Below are positions 17,201 through 24,381 of a stretch of 34,055 nucleotides of DNA, piece by piece. The notes beneath the pieces are model-generated. The model searched no databases and was not told where the DNA came from. It saw only the letters and a program-made list of their open reading frames with translations. Position 1 is the stretch's first letter. Every line of letters starts with the position of its first letter. The position numbers and the translations under genes are program-made. Where the stretch lies: contig JAHDHF010000013.1 of assembly GCA_020631455.1 (NCBI GenBank), positions 1 to 34,055 on the forward strand. Direction: 5' to 3'. The DNA comes from Saprospiraceae bacterium. GTDB lineage: Bacteria > Bacteroidota > Bacteroidia > Chitinophagales > Saprospiraceae.

Positions 17201-17539
17201 TACCGTTTACGTTCGATTGATCTTGATGATTCATACGAGCTATCAAATGTTGTACGACTTGAGCGCACGACTGGCGGCTTCAGTATAGGATCTGTATTCC
17301 CAGTACCAGCACAAAGTGTGATGAACATCGACTTTGAGGTTACGAGCCTCGATGCAGTTCAAGTAAACGTTGTAGACGCTCTTGGCCGCAGAGTCATCAA
17401 CGATGTCATCAATCCTTCGGATGTTGGAATCAATACACACGCGCTAAACATCGATCAGCTTGCTGATGGTGTGTACATCCTCGTACTCGAGAATGGTAGC
17501 GATCGTGTAGCTCACAAATTTGTGAAAGCACGTCCTTAA
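14228..17539 (+). CDS. large secreted protein with type IX secretion C-terminal sorting domain
   Basis: Protein of 1103 residues with a signal peptide (MKKLLLILSSLSLLFATNLFA). The long middle part is rich in Gly, Ala, Thr and Asp with many cysteines and beta-rich, Ig-like stretches. A segment near 920-1010 starts LPIELTSFEG and continues LLKWVTSTEVNTREFVIERS; this is the fibronectin-like module often found just before the T9SS tail. The last about 80 residues are a type A sorting domain: FPVPAQSVMNIDFEV, VNVVDALGRRV, LADGVYILVLENG and HKFVKARP. It should be exported by Sec, then T9SS, and anchored or released at the surface. No catalytic domain is visible; adhesion or a matrix role is a guess. 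A strong terminator follows. Confidence 0.88.
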   Translation: MKKLLLILSSLSLLFATNLFAQPAGAPFLCSDADGIIVNVNGGNSYTGVCPTSSPITIFSSFSTTFSFEYNSDGFPEEHVLTFGSAGTAGGEAEMNALLESLFGPPISSTTDYDVGLFIPLWATGDITFEDIAGDGFSCEDGYFVLYDPSGAVIATFDNTNFDCDGGTGACSGTTCAQATGAQIIGSMNNYLGGTLTLTSDIDGALATATAGSAEQIGDGLFQWTIDPATLSPGTHTITTVLSGSGIGCDGSTSTASTTSSITIEVLPASDPSCVFCSNADNPNPAASGANCTDPGCLTTVQAPNAVDGTDFTFPTDYQFNDAPDQFATPISAEVEYCFTYTATTEDGFSILLGTSTLESNNTNGTLECGAAITALSIFDASDCSTALATNTTFFGPTTIGTTYTVCYTAVAFDADEGADGIYGTADDGPPSDGDCLHNGTYVTVVPSECLADAGTMSVDANILCIGATANFQAGGDNSWAGELEEDMIFGLYSAAPVDGVNPLTDPTFLGVLGGGDFSLSATLTNNIGNNTIYYVAPVASFGDGDPFADNFFVSIDNDGDGADDGPDCFDVNVAETEMIVLLNPVTAAPVVTCATSDPYTYDVTYTIQGGLPGYDASTFTVSDDQGGAGDAALANGGTYTVSGVAPGTTVNVTALDGNGCTVTVPFTTPVAPVATVTDPDGALFVCVDDAPIAINGTSLPGDFGSVSVTIEGDDWSNSEQVVEVYDVNGVLVATAAAGTFTSNGTSTWTSPALALADGPFEIRVIDTYGDGITIPGTCGGSGDPADNGSVTVVDGQGNVLVGPTTLVDDGLNPDVVGPGDGCTGAFDGSAPAYVTVTATPALDFSTTGVFGGPGAQDGATTNDGAGVFDPAAAAAAMGGPGTTTISYTFTDQFGCVAVAEQTVVVDDASTNPACTTLPIELTSFEGLIDGSRNLLKWVTSTEVNTREFVIERSANGVSDWTTVGTQAAAGNSSTAQYYQMHDNNPMTVSYYRLRSIDLDDSYELSNVVRLERTTGGFSIGSVFPVPAQSVMNIDFEVTSLDAVQVNVVDALGRRVINDVINPSDVGINTHALNIDQLADGVYILVLENGSDRVAHKFVKARP

Positions 17540-17567
17540 TCAGGACACATTGAATCATTAGATTCAG

Positions 17568-17597
17568 AGGCGTCTCCTTTGGGAGACGCCTTTTTTT
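17568..17597 (+). terminator. strong Rho-independent terminator
   Basis: AGGCGTCTCC-TTTG-GGAGACGCCT is a perfect 10-bp GC-rich stem followed directly by a run of seven T. It begins 28 bp after the stop of the T9SS cargo gene and should end that transcript. Confidence 0.95.
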
Positions 17598-17636
17598 GTG
17601 TCTTTGGGTTAGATAAGTCGTCCAAAATCAAAAGCG

Positions 17637-17644
17637 TAATTTCG
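17637..17644 (+). promoter_or_regulatory. candidate -7 box before terC
   Basis: TAATTTCG fits TAnnTTYG and is followed by C, like the other boxes in the window. It lies 22 bases before the ATG at 17667. No TTG is found at a normal -33 distance. Confidence 0.4.
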
Positions 17645-17666
17645 CAACTACGAAAATCTATAGACC

Positions 17667-18524
17667 ATGATGCAGCTTTTACTTGTAATGCCAGATTTTG
17701 CAGATCCAAGCGTTTGGATGAGTTTGCTGACGTTGACATTTCTTGAAATCGTCCTTGGTATTGATAATATCATCTTCATATCAATAGCAGCATCTCGCTT
17801 ACCAGAAAAATTACAGAAAAAAGCAGCCAATATCGGCCTTGTACTCGCGATGATTTTACGTGTAGCACTCTTGTTTGGCATTAATATTTTAATCCAAATG
17901 AATGAGCCTATTTCATGGTTGACAAAGCATACCGAAAACTTTAGCTTCGGCTTTACGGGTCAAAGCCTCATTATGATAGCAGGTGGAATCTTCCTATTGT
18001 ACAAAGCAACCTCTGAGATTCATCACAAGCTCGAAGGCAGCCACGAAGACGAGATTGTAAATCGAAAAGTCTCAACCCTTGGAGCAGTCATCTTTGAGAT
18101 TACAATCATCAATATTGTTTTCTCATTTGACAGTATACTCACAGCAGTAGGTATGACCAATGGCATCACAGGTGCACTCCTCATCATGATTATCGCTGTT
18201 GTTTTGTCAGTGATTATCATGATGGTTTTTGCTGTACCAGTCGGTCGCTTTATCAACAAACATCCAACTTTACAAATGCTTGGACTCGCATTTTTGATTT
18301 TGATTGGAGTTATGCTGCTCGCCGAAGGCGCGCACATGGCACATCTATCTGTATTCGGCAGCGAGACAGGCGCAATACCAAAAGGTTACTTGTACTTTGC
18401 GATTGCCTTTTCACTCGGAGTCGAAATGCTCAATATGCGCCTCCGCAAAAAAGGCAAAACCGTCAAAGTCAATGATGCATTTGATCAAGCAGAAAAAGAA
18501 GGCGTCATTCAAGAAAAAGCCTAA
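17667..18524 (+). CDS. TerC family integral membrane protein
   Basis: Protein of 285 residues with about seven membrane helices. The two TerC hallmarks are present: [15 protein letters not shown] near the N-terminus and [15 protein letters not shown] in the middle, each with a membrane-buried Asp. Many TerC proteins are implicated in metal handling, such as manganese export to protect or load exported enzymes; tellurite resistance is only the historical name. Specificity cannot be read here. The charged loop [14 protein letters not shown] separates the two halves. The last four bases overlap the convergent dUTPase gene. Confidence 0.92.
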   Translation: MMQLLLVMPDFADPSVWMSLLTLTFLEIVLGIDNIIFISIAASRLPEKLQKKAANIGLVLAMILRVALLFGINILIQMNEPISWLTKHTENFSFGFTGQSLIMIAGGIFLLYKATSEIHHKLEGSHEDEIVNRKVSTLGAVIFEITIINIVFSFDSILTAVGMTNGITGALLIMIIAVVLSVIIMMVFAVPVGRFINKHPTLQMLGLAFLILIGVMLLAEGAHMAHLSVFGSETGAIPKGYLYFAIAFSLGVEMLNMRLRKKGKTVKVNDAFDQAEKEGVIQEKA

Positions 18525-18952
18525 ACGCCAGTGCTTCCAAATCCTCCAGCGCCGCGTTCCGTTTCATCGAGCGAGTCTACCAGCTGCCATGTTATTTGCT
18601 CATATTTTGCAATGACAAGCTGCGCGATGCGTTCTCCATTTTCGATCGTTTGAGGCTGGGTGTCGAGGTTGATCATAATGATTTTGACCTCACCACGATA
18701 GTCGCTGTCGATTGTACCAGGCGTATTGACGAGCGTCAAGCCACGCTTGAGAGTCAGACCGCTCCTTGGTCTCACTTGAGCCTCATAGCCTACGGGCAAT
18801 GCAAAAGACAAACCCGTCGGTATCAGCGCGCGCTCCATTGGCTGCAAGGTGAGAGGCGCTTTGAGATCTGCGCGTATATCCAAGCCAGCACTTCCGATCG
18901 TTTCGTAATGCGGCAATTGTTGAGAGCCAGTATTCGTGACAGGTACGTTCAT
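18521..18952 (-). CDS. dut: dUTP diphosphatase
   Basis: Trimeric dUTPase of 143 residues, normal length. It hydrolyses dUTP to dUMP and pyrophosphate, keeping uracil out of DNA and supplying dTMP synthesis. Motifs in order: [10 protein letters not shown] (21-30), PRSGLTLK (62-69), [14 protein letters not shown] (76-89, with the catalytic Asp), GERIAQLVI (106-114) and the C-terminal [10 protein letters not shown] (133-142) that closes over the nucleotide. It is convergent with terC. An A+B repeat composite lies just upstream. Confidence 0.97.
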   Translation of the reverse strand: MNVPVTNTGSQQLPHYETIGSAGLDIRADLKAPLTLQPMERALIPTGLSFALPVGYEAQVRPRSGLTLKRGLTLVNTPGTIDSDYRGEVKIIMINLDTQPQTIENGERIAQLVIAKYEQITWQLVDSLDETERGAGGFGSTGV

Positions 18953-18988
18953 GCTTCAAGGATTTTGATGTACAAAGAAACACTTTTT

Positions 18989-19100
18989 TGGGCCATCCCT
19001 CACTCATACTTCGTTCGGGTCGCTATGCTCCGTGGCTCGCTGTTCGCTCGGCCGCTCCTTCGTCGCGTCTGGCTGCGCCACCACTTCGCAGCGCTTGTCC
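18989..19100 (+). repeat. intergenic repeat family A, forward copy 3 (part of A+B composite)
   Basis: TGGGCCATCC after a T-run, then GGTCGCTATGCTCCGTGG, CTCGCTGTTCGCTCGGCCG, GTCGCGTCTGGCTGCGCC and ACTTCGCAGCGCTTGTCC. It is nearly identical to copy 2 in the centre, but the part after CCATCC is unrelated. A B element starts 15 bp downstream. Confidence 0.88.
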
Positions 19101-19115
19101 ACTAGAGTATTTTTT

Positions 19116-19353
19116 GGCTGAGGGATAGAAGCAGCGCGAGCGAATGTAATGAGCGAAGTGGATTTTTTTGCTTGTTTTTTAATTGAAATAAATCTACCCC
19201 CAGCGTGCTTCGCACGCCTTCCCCAGCCAGCGAGGGAATGTATTGGAAAGCAAAAAAAGCTAGGTTACCGTACTGCGCATAGCCCGACCCGAAAAATAAA
19301 ATGTCTCCTAGATATTTTTCTAGGAGACATTTTATTTGAGGGGCAGCCCCAAA
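19116..19353 (+). repeat. intergenic repeat family B (subtype 1), expanded copy
   Basis: The B anchors are kept: GGCTGAGGGATAGAAGCAGC, GCTAGGTTACCGTACTGCG, ATAGCCCGACC and GGGCAGCCCCAA. The spaces between them are much larger than at 10744 and filled with unrelated sequence, including GCGTGCTTCGCACGC and a 19-bp hairpin. A T-run precedes it. This copy best shows that the variable parts are replaced as units. Confidence 0.8.
19296..19339. repeat. perfect 19-bp hairpin inside the expanded B repeat
   Basis: Arms AAATAAAATGTCTCCTAGA and TCTAGGAGACATTTTATTT are perfectly complementary around the loop TATTTT. The hairpin sits between CCCGACC and GGGCAGCCCC, where other B copies carry short unrelated sequence. 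It is AT-rich within a GC-rich element. It could act as a terminator for either strand, although the gene next to it (19371-20702) reads toward it from the right. Confidence 0.85.
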
Positions 19354-19370
19354 GTATTTTTTAATAATAA

Positions 19371-20702
19371 CTACAAGCGAATATTTGCTCCGAGTCGTAC
19401 ATTAAAATTGCGATTATCGTAGGGTTGAAAAACAGTCAAAACATTATCAGTCATAGTATAAATTTGTACCGGGCCAAGATTGAGCATAACATTCACGCCA
19501 AGATTATCATAGGTTTTATTGCGGACAGAATACACAAGTCCAAGTGCAGCAATTTTACCAAACTTTTTACGTCCACTCAAGGCAACCGATGAGCGCGTAC
19601 GACCTCTAAATGACTCAATATAACCTAAAGCACCGACCGTAAATCCAGCAGGCAAATCATAGCTACCCTGCAACGAATACTGCGCTGGCAATCCAGTTGT
19701 GTATCCATCTGGATTATTGACACTCTGTATATCAAAAATCACTTCTAATGTATCGCGTATTCCATTAAAATTAACTGTGTCATTAATAACAGTCGCATCA
19801 AGATCTATACCTTGATATGTAATTGAATTATTAGAAAGATATTGATTTGCGCCATCTTTCCAGCGAATAAAACCAAGATTTGTAGCTGATGCTGAAATCT
19901 CTAATTTATCTATTGGTTTAATGACGACACCAAGATCAATTGCTGTGCCGTGATTTCCAGTAAGAATAGATTCGACACCAATACCAGTTGCAGATGAAGA
20001 ATTAAAAAATGCACCGTCAATATTTGTAGTGTTGTATTGATAATCTGTGGCTACAGTAATATCATACAAGTCGCTATCAGTAAATAAATTGATCTCGTTT
20101 CTATCTTCAGATGTTGAGACATCAAGCGTACCATTTAAATATTTTAATCGACCACCGATCGTAATTTTTTCTTTTAATGTAAATGATGCACCAAGAGCAA
20201 GCTCTTGGTAAACGAGTCCTTGAAATTCAGGAGCAACATTAATCGTTTCTCCGACATATTGTCCATTACCTTCTACAATTAATCTTGGTAATTCTTCGGG
20301 ATAAATAAATGTGAGAGCGCCTTTGGTAGAAATTGTTGCAGTTATACCAATGCCTTTAATTTTTGCAGCCACACCGATCCATTGTAGCTCACTATTAAAA
20401 CCAAGTGAATTTGATGGATCTAAATTTGCTACGAGATTTTGACCGCTCAAAATTAAATCATTATTTGCATCAATTTGAGCAACATCGTCAAGTGCAAAAG
20501 CACTATTTTCTAAATTAAAATAAGCACTAGGCAAGGCGATCGTAATATTTTTGTCTGGGACATGAGCAGGATTCATAAAATGCTGCTGATACAAGCCGTC
20601 CATAAAATATGTACTCAGCTCTTGCTGCGACCAGGCGCTGCTCGCCAGAAGCAAACAACAAACAGCAAGTATTATTTTTTTAGAATACTTCATAATAAAC
20701 AC
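19371..20702 (-). CDS. DUF5723-like outer-membrane beta-barrel protein
   Basis: Protein of 443 residues. A signal peptide (KKIILAVCCLLLASSAWSQ) is followed by ELSTYFMDGLYQQHFMNPAHVPDKNITIALPS, the typical opening of a Bacteroidota barrel family (DUF5723, distantly PorV/FadL-like). Strands with alternating hydrophobic residues continue to the C-terminal NFNVRLGANIRL. The family has no established function; location in the outer membrane is inferred. The start could be the ATG at 20693 instead (MKYSKK). It follows the lipoprotein gene by 10 bp in one operon; the pairing suggests they act together at the cell surface. Confidence 0.8.
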   Translation of the reverse strand: MFIMKYSKKIILAVCCLLLASSAWSQQELSTYFMDGLYQQHFMNPAHVPDKNITIALPSAYFNLENSAFALDDVAQIDANNDLILSGQNLVANLDPSNSLGFNSELQWIGVAAKIKGIGITATISTKGALTFIYPEELPRLIVEGNGQYVGETINVAPEFQGLVYQELALGASFTLKEKITIGGRLKYLNGTLDVSTSEDRNEINLFTDSDLYDITVATDYQYNTTNIDGAFFNSSSATGIGVESILTGNHGTAIDLGVVIKPIDKLEISASATNLGFIRWKDGANQYLSNNSITYQGIDLDATVINDTVNFNGIRDTLEVIFDIQSVNNPDGYTTGLPAQYSLQGSYDLPAGFTVGALGYIESFRGRTRSSVALSGRKKFGKIAALGLVYSVRNKTYDNLGVNVMLNLGPVQIYTMTDNVLTVFQPYDNRNFNVRLGANIRL

Positions 20703-20712
20703 TTGTCTGTTT

Positions 20713-22242
20713 TTAATTTAAACGAACTGTTCCTCTAAATGAAAGGCGTGTATCGAGTTGATAATCATTGTAGATTTTGACTGACTCGCTACCATTATTC
20801 AGCGTTGTTAATTTTCCAGCAATTACAATATCAACCGTCGAATTTTTAATAATTGCCCAACGTGATTCATCAATAGCTGAGCGCGTGTCTTTGACAGCTG
20901 GAGATGTAACACGATCATCAGCACCAACAGGTGCAGCAGCAATTACTCGTTGATCACTTGTCAATAACGAATCAATGACATTGCCGCTTGCATCTCGGAA
21001 ATAAATCTGTAAATCAGCATCTATCGGAAAACCATTTGTCGTGCGTGATACAAACTCGCCTTCGATCACATCATCAAATTCTGATAAATCAATTGCAATT
21101 GTATCTCTCGCCGAAAATCCAGTTGAATAACCCCATAGCGGTAATTCAACAGTTGCTTTTAAGCTAAAGAAACTATTTTCATCAAAGAAGCCAACGATCG
21201 ATGGATCAGCATCAGGATTTGCTAATGGTACAATTTGATAATCAATTAATTCAGCTTGGGCAGCCAAGACCGCAGGCAAGTCAGAATTCGTTTGATCTAC
21301 AATGACTTGAGTTTGCTTTGATTGACCGACTTCACTTAATAATGGATAATTGATATTGACACCAGACGCAAGCGTCGGACTATTGATTGGCACGACACTT
21401 CCATCAATAGTGATGACTTCCGCAGTTGGTAAAGCAATCCGTACAGGAAAACCAAAGGCATTATCAATGTCAATAATGATTCGAGGATCTTCGAAATAAA
21501 AATTACCATCGACGACAGAATTATAAAAATCAATTTCAATAGTATCACGCTCAATATCAAATGAGCCTGGCCCGAGATAACCCTCTGCATACAAATAGGT
21601 AAAGTCCGAAAAACTCCAAATCACCGGAGGGCCGCCGCCACTCGCAGGCTGCAATGTATACGGCGTGCTTGTGCCAGATAAAACAGCACGATGACGCAAG
21701 AAAAGAGTATCCTGATTTGGCGTCAAGGTATAATTACTGACATCAAATGTTTTGACTGCGCCAAAGGTCGAAACAGGAAATGTCTCTTCGAACATAACGC
21801 CATTGAACGAAAGCTCCGGGATATAAACGGTCACATCAGCATTGACAGTTTGCGGCACAACGGCGACCGAAACAAAACCACTGCGCACATCAATAAATGA
21901 AATGTCGATACCATTTGGCAGATCGTACGGAAATGCAAAAACTGAATCAGGAAATGTCACCGGTACTTGAAAATCAGGAATCAACTCAAACAGCGAATCA
22001 CTATCGATATAATATTCTTCACCTTCGTAAATGAGTGTCAAGAATTGATCAGCATCGACTTCCAAAGTCGTGTTATCGATATTGCCGAGCAGATCCTCAG
22101 TCGTCAGCGATGTATTGACGAGTGGAGCAGCCAGCTCTGGCGTCCAGTCGCCTACCTGTACCTCATTGACATCGGCGTACTTGCAGCCTGCCACAGCCAA
22201 AAACAGAACAAGCACAAGCAGTTGAATTGTCTTCATATTCAT
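20713..22242 (-). CDS. large lipoprotein of unknown function, paired with the barrel gene
   Basis: Protein of 509 residues with a lipoprotein signal (MKTIQLLVLVLFLAVAGC, acylated cysteine about residue 20). The mature part starts KYADVNEVQVGDWTPELAAPLVNTSLTTEDLL and is beta-rich, with many SFxD/E and DTI(E/A)IDL turns suggesting several Ig- or jelly-roll-like modules. I recognise no named domain. It is the first gene of a two-gene operon with the DUF5723-like barrel. A good promoter precedes it. The first two codons (MNM) give two possible starts six bases apart. Confidence 0.75.
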   Translation of the reverse strand: MNMKTIQLLVLVLFLAVAGCKYADVNEVQVGDWTPELAAPLVNTSLTTEDLLGNIDNTTLEVDADQFLTLIYEGEEYYIDSDSLFELIPDFQVPVTFPDSVFAFPYDLPNGIDISFIDVRSGFVSVAVVPQTVNADVTVYIPELSFNGVMFEETFPVSTFGAVKTFDVSNYTLTPNQDTLFLRHRAVLSGTSTPYTLQPASGGGPPVIWSFSDFTYLYAEGYLGPGSFDIERDTIEIDFYNSVVDGNFYFEDPRIIIDIDNAFGFPVRIALPTAEVITIDGSVVPINSPTLASGVNINYPLLSEVGQSKQTQVIVDQTNSDLPAVLAAQAELIDYQIVPLANPDADPSIVGFFDENSFFSLKATVELPLWGYSTGFSARDTIAIDLSEFDDVIEGEFVSRTTNGFPIDADLQIYFRDASGNVIDSLLTSDQRVIAAAPVGADDRVTSPAVKDTRSAIDESRWAIIKNSTVDIVIAGKLTTLNNGSESVKIYNDYQLDTRLSFRGTVRLN

Positions 22243-22253
22243 ATCAAACGATT

Positions 22254-22286
22254 AAAATGTACGGGAGGCGGTAAGCACACACCAAA
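22254..22286 (-). promoter_or_regulatory. promoter of the lipoprotein-barrel operon
   Basis: On the minus strand, TTTG (286-283 of this kilobase) is followed by a 21-nt spacer and TACATTTT (22261-22254), one base from TAnnTTTG. This is the best two-part Bacteroidota promoter in the window. The -7 box ends 11 bases before the ATG at 22242. Confidence 0.55.
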
Positions 22287-22338
22287 TATCGGGCGCAATT
22301 CACTTAATATTCTTGTTGTGACAGTTTTGATGATGATT

Positions 22339-22440
22339 TTGGGTCATGCTGCCTCACGCCATTCGGCAGCATCGCGCTGTGCAGCAGCTCGCACACTCTA
22401 CCGCAGACAGCCAGCGGCTCAGTCTCGTCCTACGGCATTG
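22339..22440. repeat. diverged A-like repeat in a mosaic gap
   Basis: Begins TTTGGGTCATGCTGCC and holds several inverted pairs (GCTGCC...GGCAGC, GCTGTGCAGC). The opening and the spaced CTCG blocks recall family A, but the central A anchor is not preserved. It is the first part of a gap of about 450 bp (22243-22693) made only of repeat pieces. Confidence 0.4.
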
Positions 22441-22550
22441 GCGTAGGGATGGTAAGGGGCGTCAGCTCACGAGCCTGCGAGTGATGAGCGAATAGCGAAA
22501 CCCTGGACAGCCCGCCGCGACAGAATGAAATGAAGGAGCGGACGCCCCAC
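22441..22550 (+). repeat. intergenic repeat family C, second copy
   Basis: GGGATGGTAAGGGGCG, a variable part, ATGAGCGAATAGCGAAACCC, TGGACAGCCCGCCG and an ending GGACGCCCCAC. The anchors match the copy at 2950-3052; the segment between GGGGCG and ATGAGCGA is a different inverted repeat (CTCACGAGCCTGCGAGTGA). Confidence 0.65.
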
Positions 22551-22571
22551 ATTTTTCAATTCAATCTTTTT

Positions 22572-22660
22572 GTCCTGATCGCCGCTGTCTCATGCGGTTG
22601 TGCTCGGCCCTCGCTCCGCTCGGTCTGCCGCTACGCGGCACTGCTTACCATCGCTTGCCC
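22572..22660 (-). repeat. repeat fragment related to families B and C, reverse
   Basis: On the minus strand it reads GGGCAAGCGATGGTAAGCAG, TGCCGCGTAGCGGCA (a hairpin), then GACCGAGCGGAGCGAGGGC. The opening resembles C (GGACAAGCGATGGGAAGG), while the last block is identical to the variable end of the B copy at 10744. It looks like a hybrid. Confidence 0.5.
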
Positions 22661-22680
22661 ACGGATCGCGCAGCGTGAGC

Positions 22681-22688
22681 GATATTCG
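22681..22688 (+). promoter_or_regulatory. candidate -7-like box before the sugar kinase gene
   Basis: GATATTCG, the same octamer as at 1432-1439, ends five bases before the ATG at 22694 and is followed by CAACG, much like the scpA box (GCGCAACGC). It is one base from TAnnTTYG. Confidence 0.3.
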
Positions 22689-22693
22689 CAACG

Positions 22694-23548
22694 ATGATGT
22701 TGATAGCAGAAAGTGGAAGCACAAAAACGGACTGGCGACTCGTATTGCCAAACGGCGATGTACGCTCGCACATGAGCGAAGGCTTCAATCCTGTGTTGCA
22801 CACGTCTGCGGCTATTGAGACTTCTTTGAAGAGCGTTTTTGCAGAAGGCTGGCGGCATGAAGTGAAGCAGATTTTTTTCTACGGTCCGGCTTGTATCAAT
22901 GGAGCACGCTGTGCGATTGTTCGCCTTGGATTGCAGCCGATTTTTGAGCATGCAGATATTGAGGTCAATCACGACATGCTCGCCGCTTGTCGTGCGACAT
23001 CGCAAAACAAAGCTGGACTCGTCTGCATACTCGGCACAGGCTCAAACAGCTGCTTGTATGACGGTAACAAGATCATCGATCGACCGATTTCGTTAGGCTA
23101 CTTGCTCGGCGACGAAGGCAGTGGATTTGACATTGGCGCGCAGTTGATACGATCGTATTGCTACGATTTGCTTAGCGCTGAGACTTCTGCGGCTGTTTTC
23201 GAGCAGTTTGGCTTTTCGAAGGCTGAGATTGTAGCGGCTGTTTATGCTCAAGATTATCCAAATCGCTATGTTGCGTCGTTTGCTCAATTCGTGATTGAGC
23301 GAGCATTCGAGCATTCGGACTGCCGAGGGATACTCGAAGCGGGATTTGCTGCCTTTGTCAAGCATTTTGTGCTGCGCTATGATTTAAAACCCAGTGATTT
23401 TCCGCCGATTCATCTCGTTGGTTCGGTCGCGCATTATGCGTTTGAGTATCTGCAAGCTGCCTTCCGAAATGTCGGTCTTGATATCGCGTCTTGCACTCAA
23501 TCGCCTGGCGATGGCTTACTCAAGTATCACAAATACGCATCACTATGA
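22694..23548 (+). CDS. BadF/BadG/BcrA-type sugar kinase, N-acetylglucosamine kinase-like
   Basis: Protein of 284 residues with the ASKHA fold. The N-terminal phosphate loop is ESGSTKTDW (6-14), the second phosphate motif is ILGTGSNSCLYD in the middle, and LLGDEGSGFDIG follows, the pattern of the N-acetylglucosamine kinase branch. It would phosphorylate an amino sugar with ATP in the cytoplasm, perhaps recycled from peptidoglycan; the exact sugar is inferred. The gene overlaps the purine nucleoside phosphorylase gene by four bases (ATGA), so the two are translationally coupled. Two ATGs (22694, 22697) are possible starts. Confidence 0.88.
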   Translation: MMLIAESGSTKTDWRLVLPNGDVRSHMSEGFNPVLHTSAAIETSLKSVFAEGWRHEVKQIFFYGPACINGARCAIVRLGLQPIFEHADIEVNHDMLAACRATSQNKAGLVCILGTGSNSCLYDGNKIIDRPISLGYLLGDEGSGFDIGAQLIRSYCYDLLSAETSAAVFEQFGFSKAEIVAAVYAQDYPNRYVASFAQFVIERAFEHSDCRGILEAGFAAFVKHFVLRYDLKPSDFPPIHLVGSVAHYAFEYLQAAFRNVGLDIASCTQSPGDGLLKYHKYASL

Positions 23549-24381
23549 AACTCTATGACAAAGCAGCTCAAGCAGCAGAATACATCCGAGCGCGCGCAAA
23601 TATCAATGATGTGACTTGTGGCGTCATACTCGGTACGGGTTTGAGCGGCTTGCGCGAGATGATTGAGCAGCCGATTGTCATTGCTTATGATGACATTCCG
23701 TATATGCCATCAAGTACAGTCGAGAGCCATGCTGGTCAACTCATCATCGGGACATTGCATGGCGTTCGTGTCGCGGCATTTGCTGGTCGTTTTCATTATT
23801 ACGAAGGCTATTCTGAGGAGGAGATTACATTTGGCGTTCGAGTGCTGGGCCTTCTTGGCGCAGAGGCTCTTTTTGTCGGAAGCGCGGTCGGCGGATTGCA
23901 AGGCGAGCAATCGGCTGGCGACATTGCACTCATCCGCGATCATATCAATTTACTTCCGATCAATCCGCTCCGTGGTGAAAATGATGAGCGTTTTGGGCCG
24001 CGATTTCCTGATATGATGAAAAGCTATGATGAGTTGTTTCGTCAAGCGGCTCATGACATCGCTCAAGAAGAAAACATCAAACTGCATAACGCTGTCTATG
24101 TCGCTACTCAAGGGCCGTCACTCGAGACGCCTGCTGAGTATCAATACATGAATCGAATCGGTGGTGATGTTGTCGGGATGAGTACCGTACCTGAGGTAAT
24201 CGCAGCTCGACATCAAGGTATTCGAGTTTGTGTACTCGGTGTTATTTCAAATGTTTGCTTTCCGCTCGACCGACTTACAAAGACAACAATTGAAGAAGTA
24301 TTAAAAACTGTAGAGGAAGCGGCTCCAAAGATGCAATTGCTCGTTTCGCGTCTTATACAGACTACGAAATTGTTTTTTTGA
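23545..24381 (+). CDS. purine nucleoside phosphorylase
   Basis: Trimeric-type PNP of 278 residues. It splits purine nucleosides with phosphate into base and ribose 1-phosphate. Recognisable parts: ILGTGLSGL (phosphate loop, usually GSGLG), GRFHYYEGY, the GSAVGGLQ region (usually NAAGGL), the signature TQGPSLETPAEY and VVGMSTVPEVIAARH, and the base-pocket Asn in VISNVCF. I start it at the ATG overlapping the kinase stop; an in-frame ATG at 23491 lies deep inside the kinase gene. The last 20 bp overlap the convergent glycosyltransferase gene. Confidence 0.95.
   Translation: MKLYDKAAQAAEYIRARANINDVTCGVILGTGLSGLREMIEQPIVIAYDDIPYMPSSTVESHAGQLIIGTLHGVRVAAFAGRFHYYEGYSEEEITFGVRVLGLLGAEALFVGSAVGGLQGEQSAGDIALIRDHINLLPINPLRGENDERFGPRFPDMMKSYDELFRQAAHDIAQEENIKLHNAVYVATQGPSLETPAEYQYMNRIGGDVVGMSTVPEVIAARHQGIRVCVLGVISNVCFPLDRLTKTTIEEVLKTVEEAAPKMQLLVSRLIQTTKLFF

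Noticed and set aside
13869-17539. T9SS cargo as substrate of the type I secretion operon
   Set aside because: It has a Sec signal peptide and a T9SS tail; type I substrates lack a Sec signal peptide.
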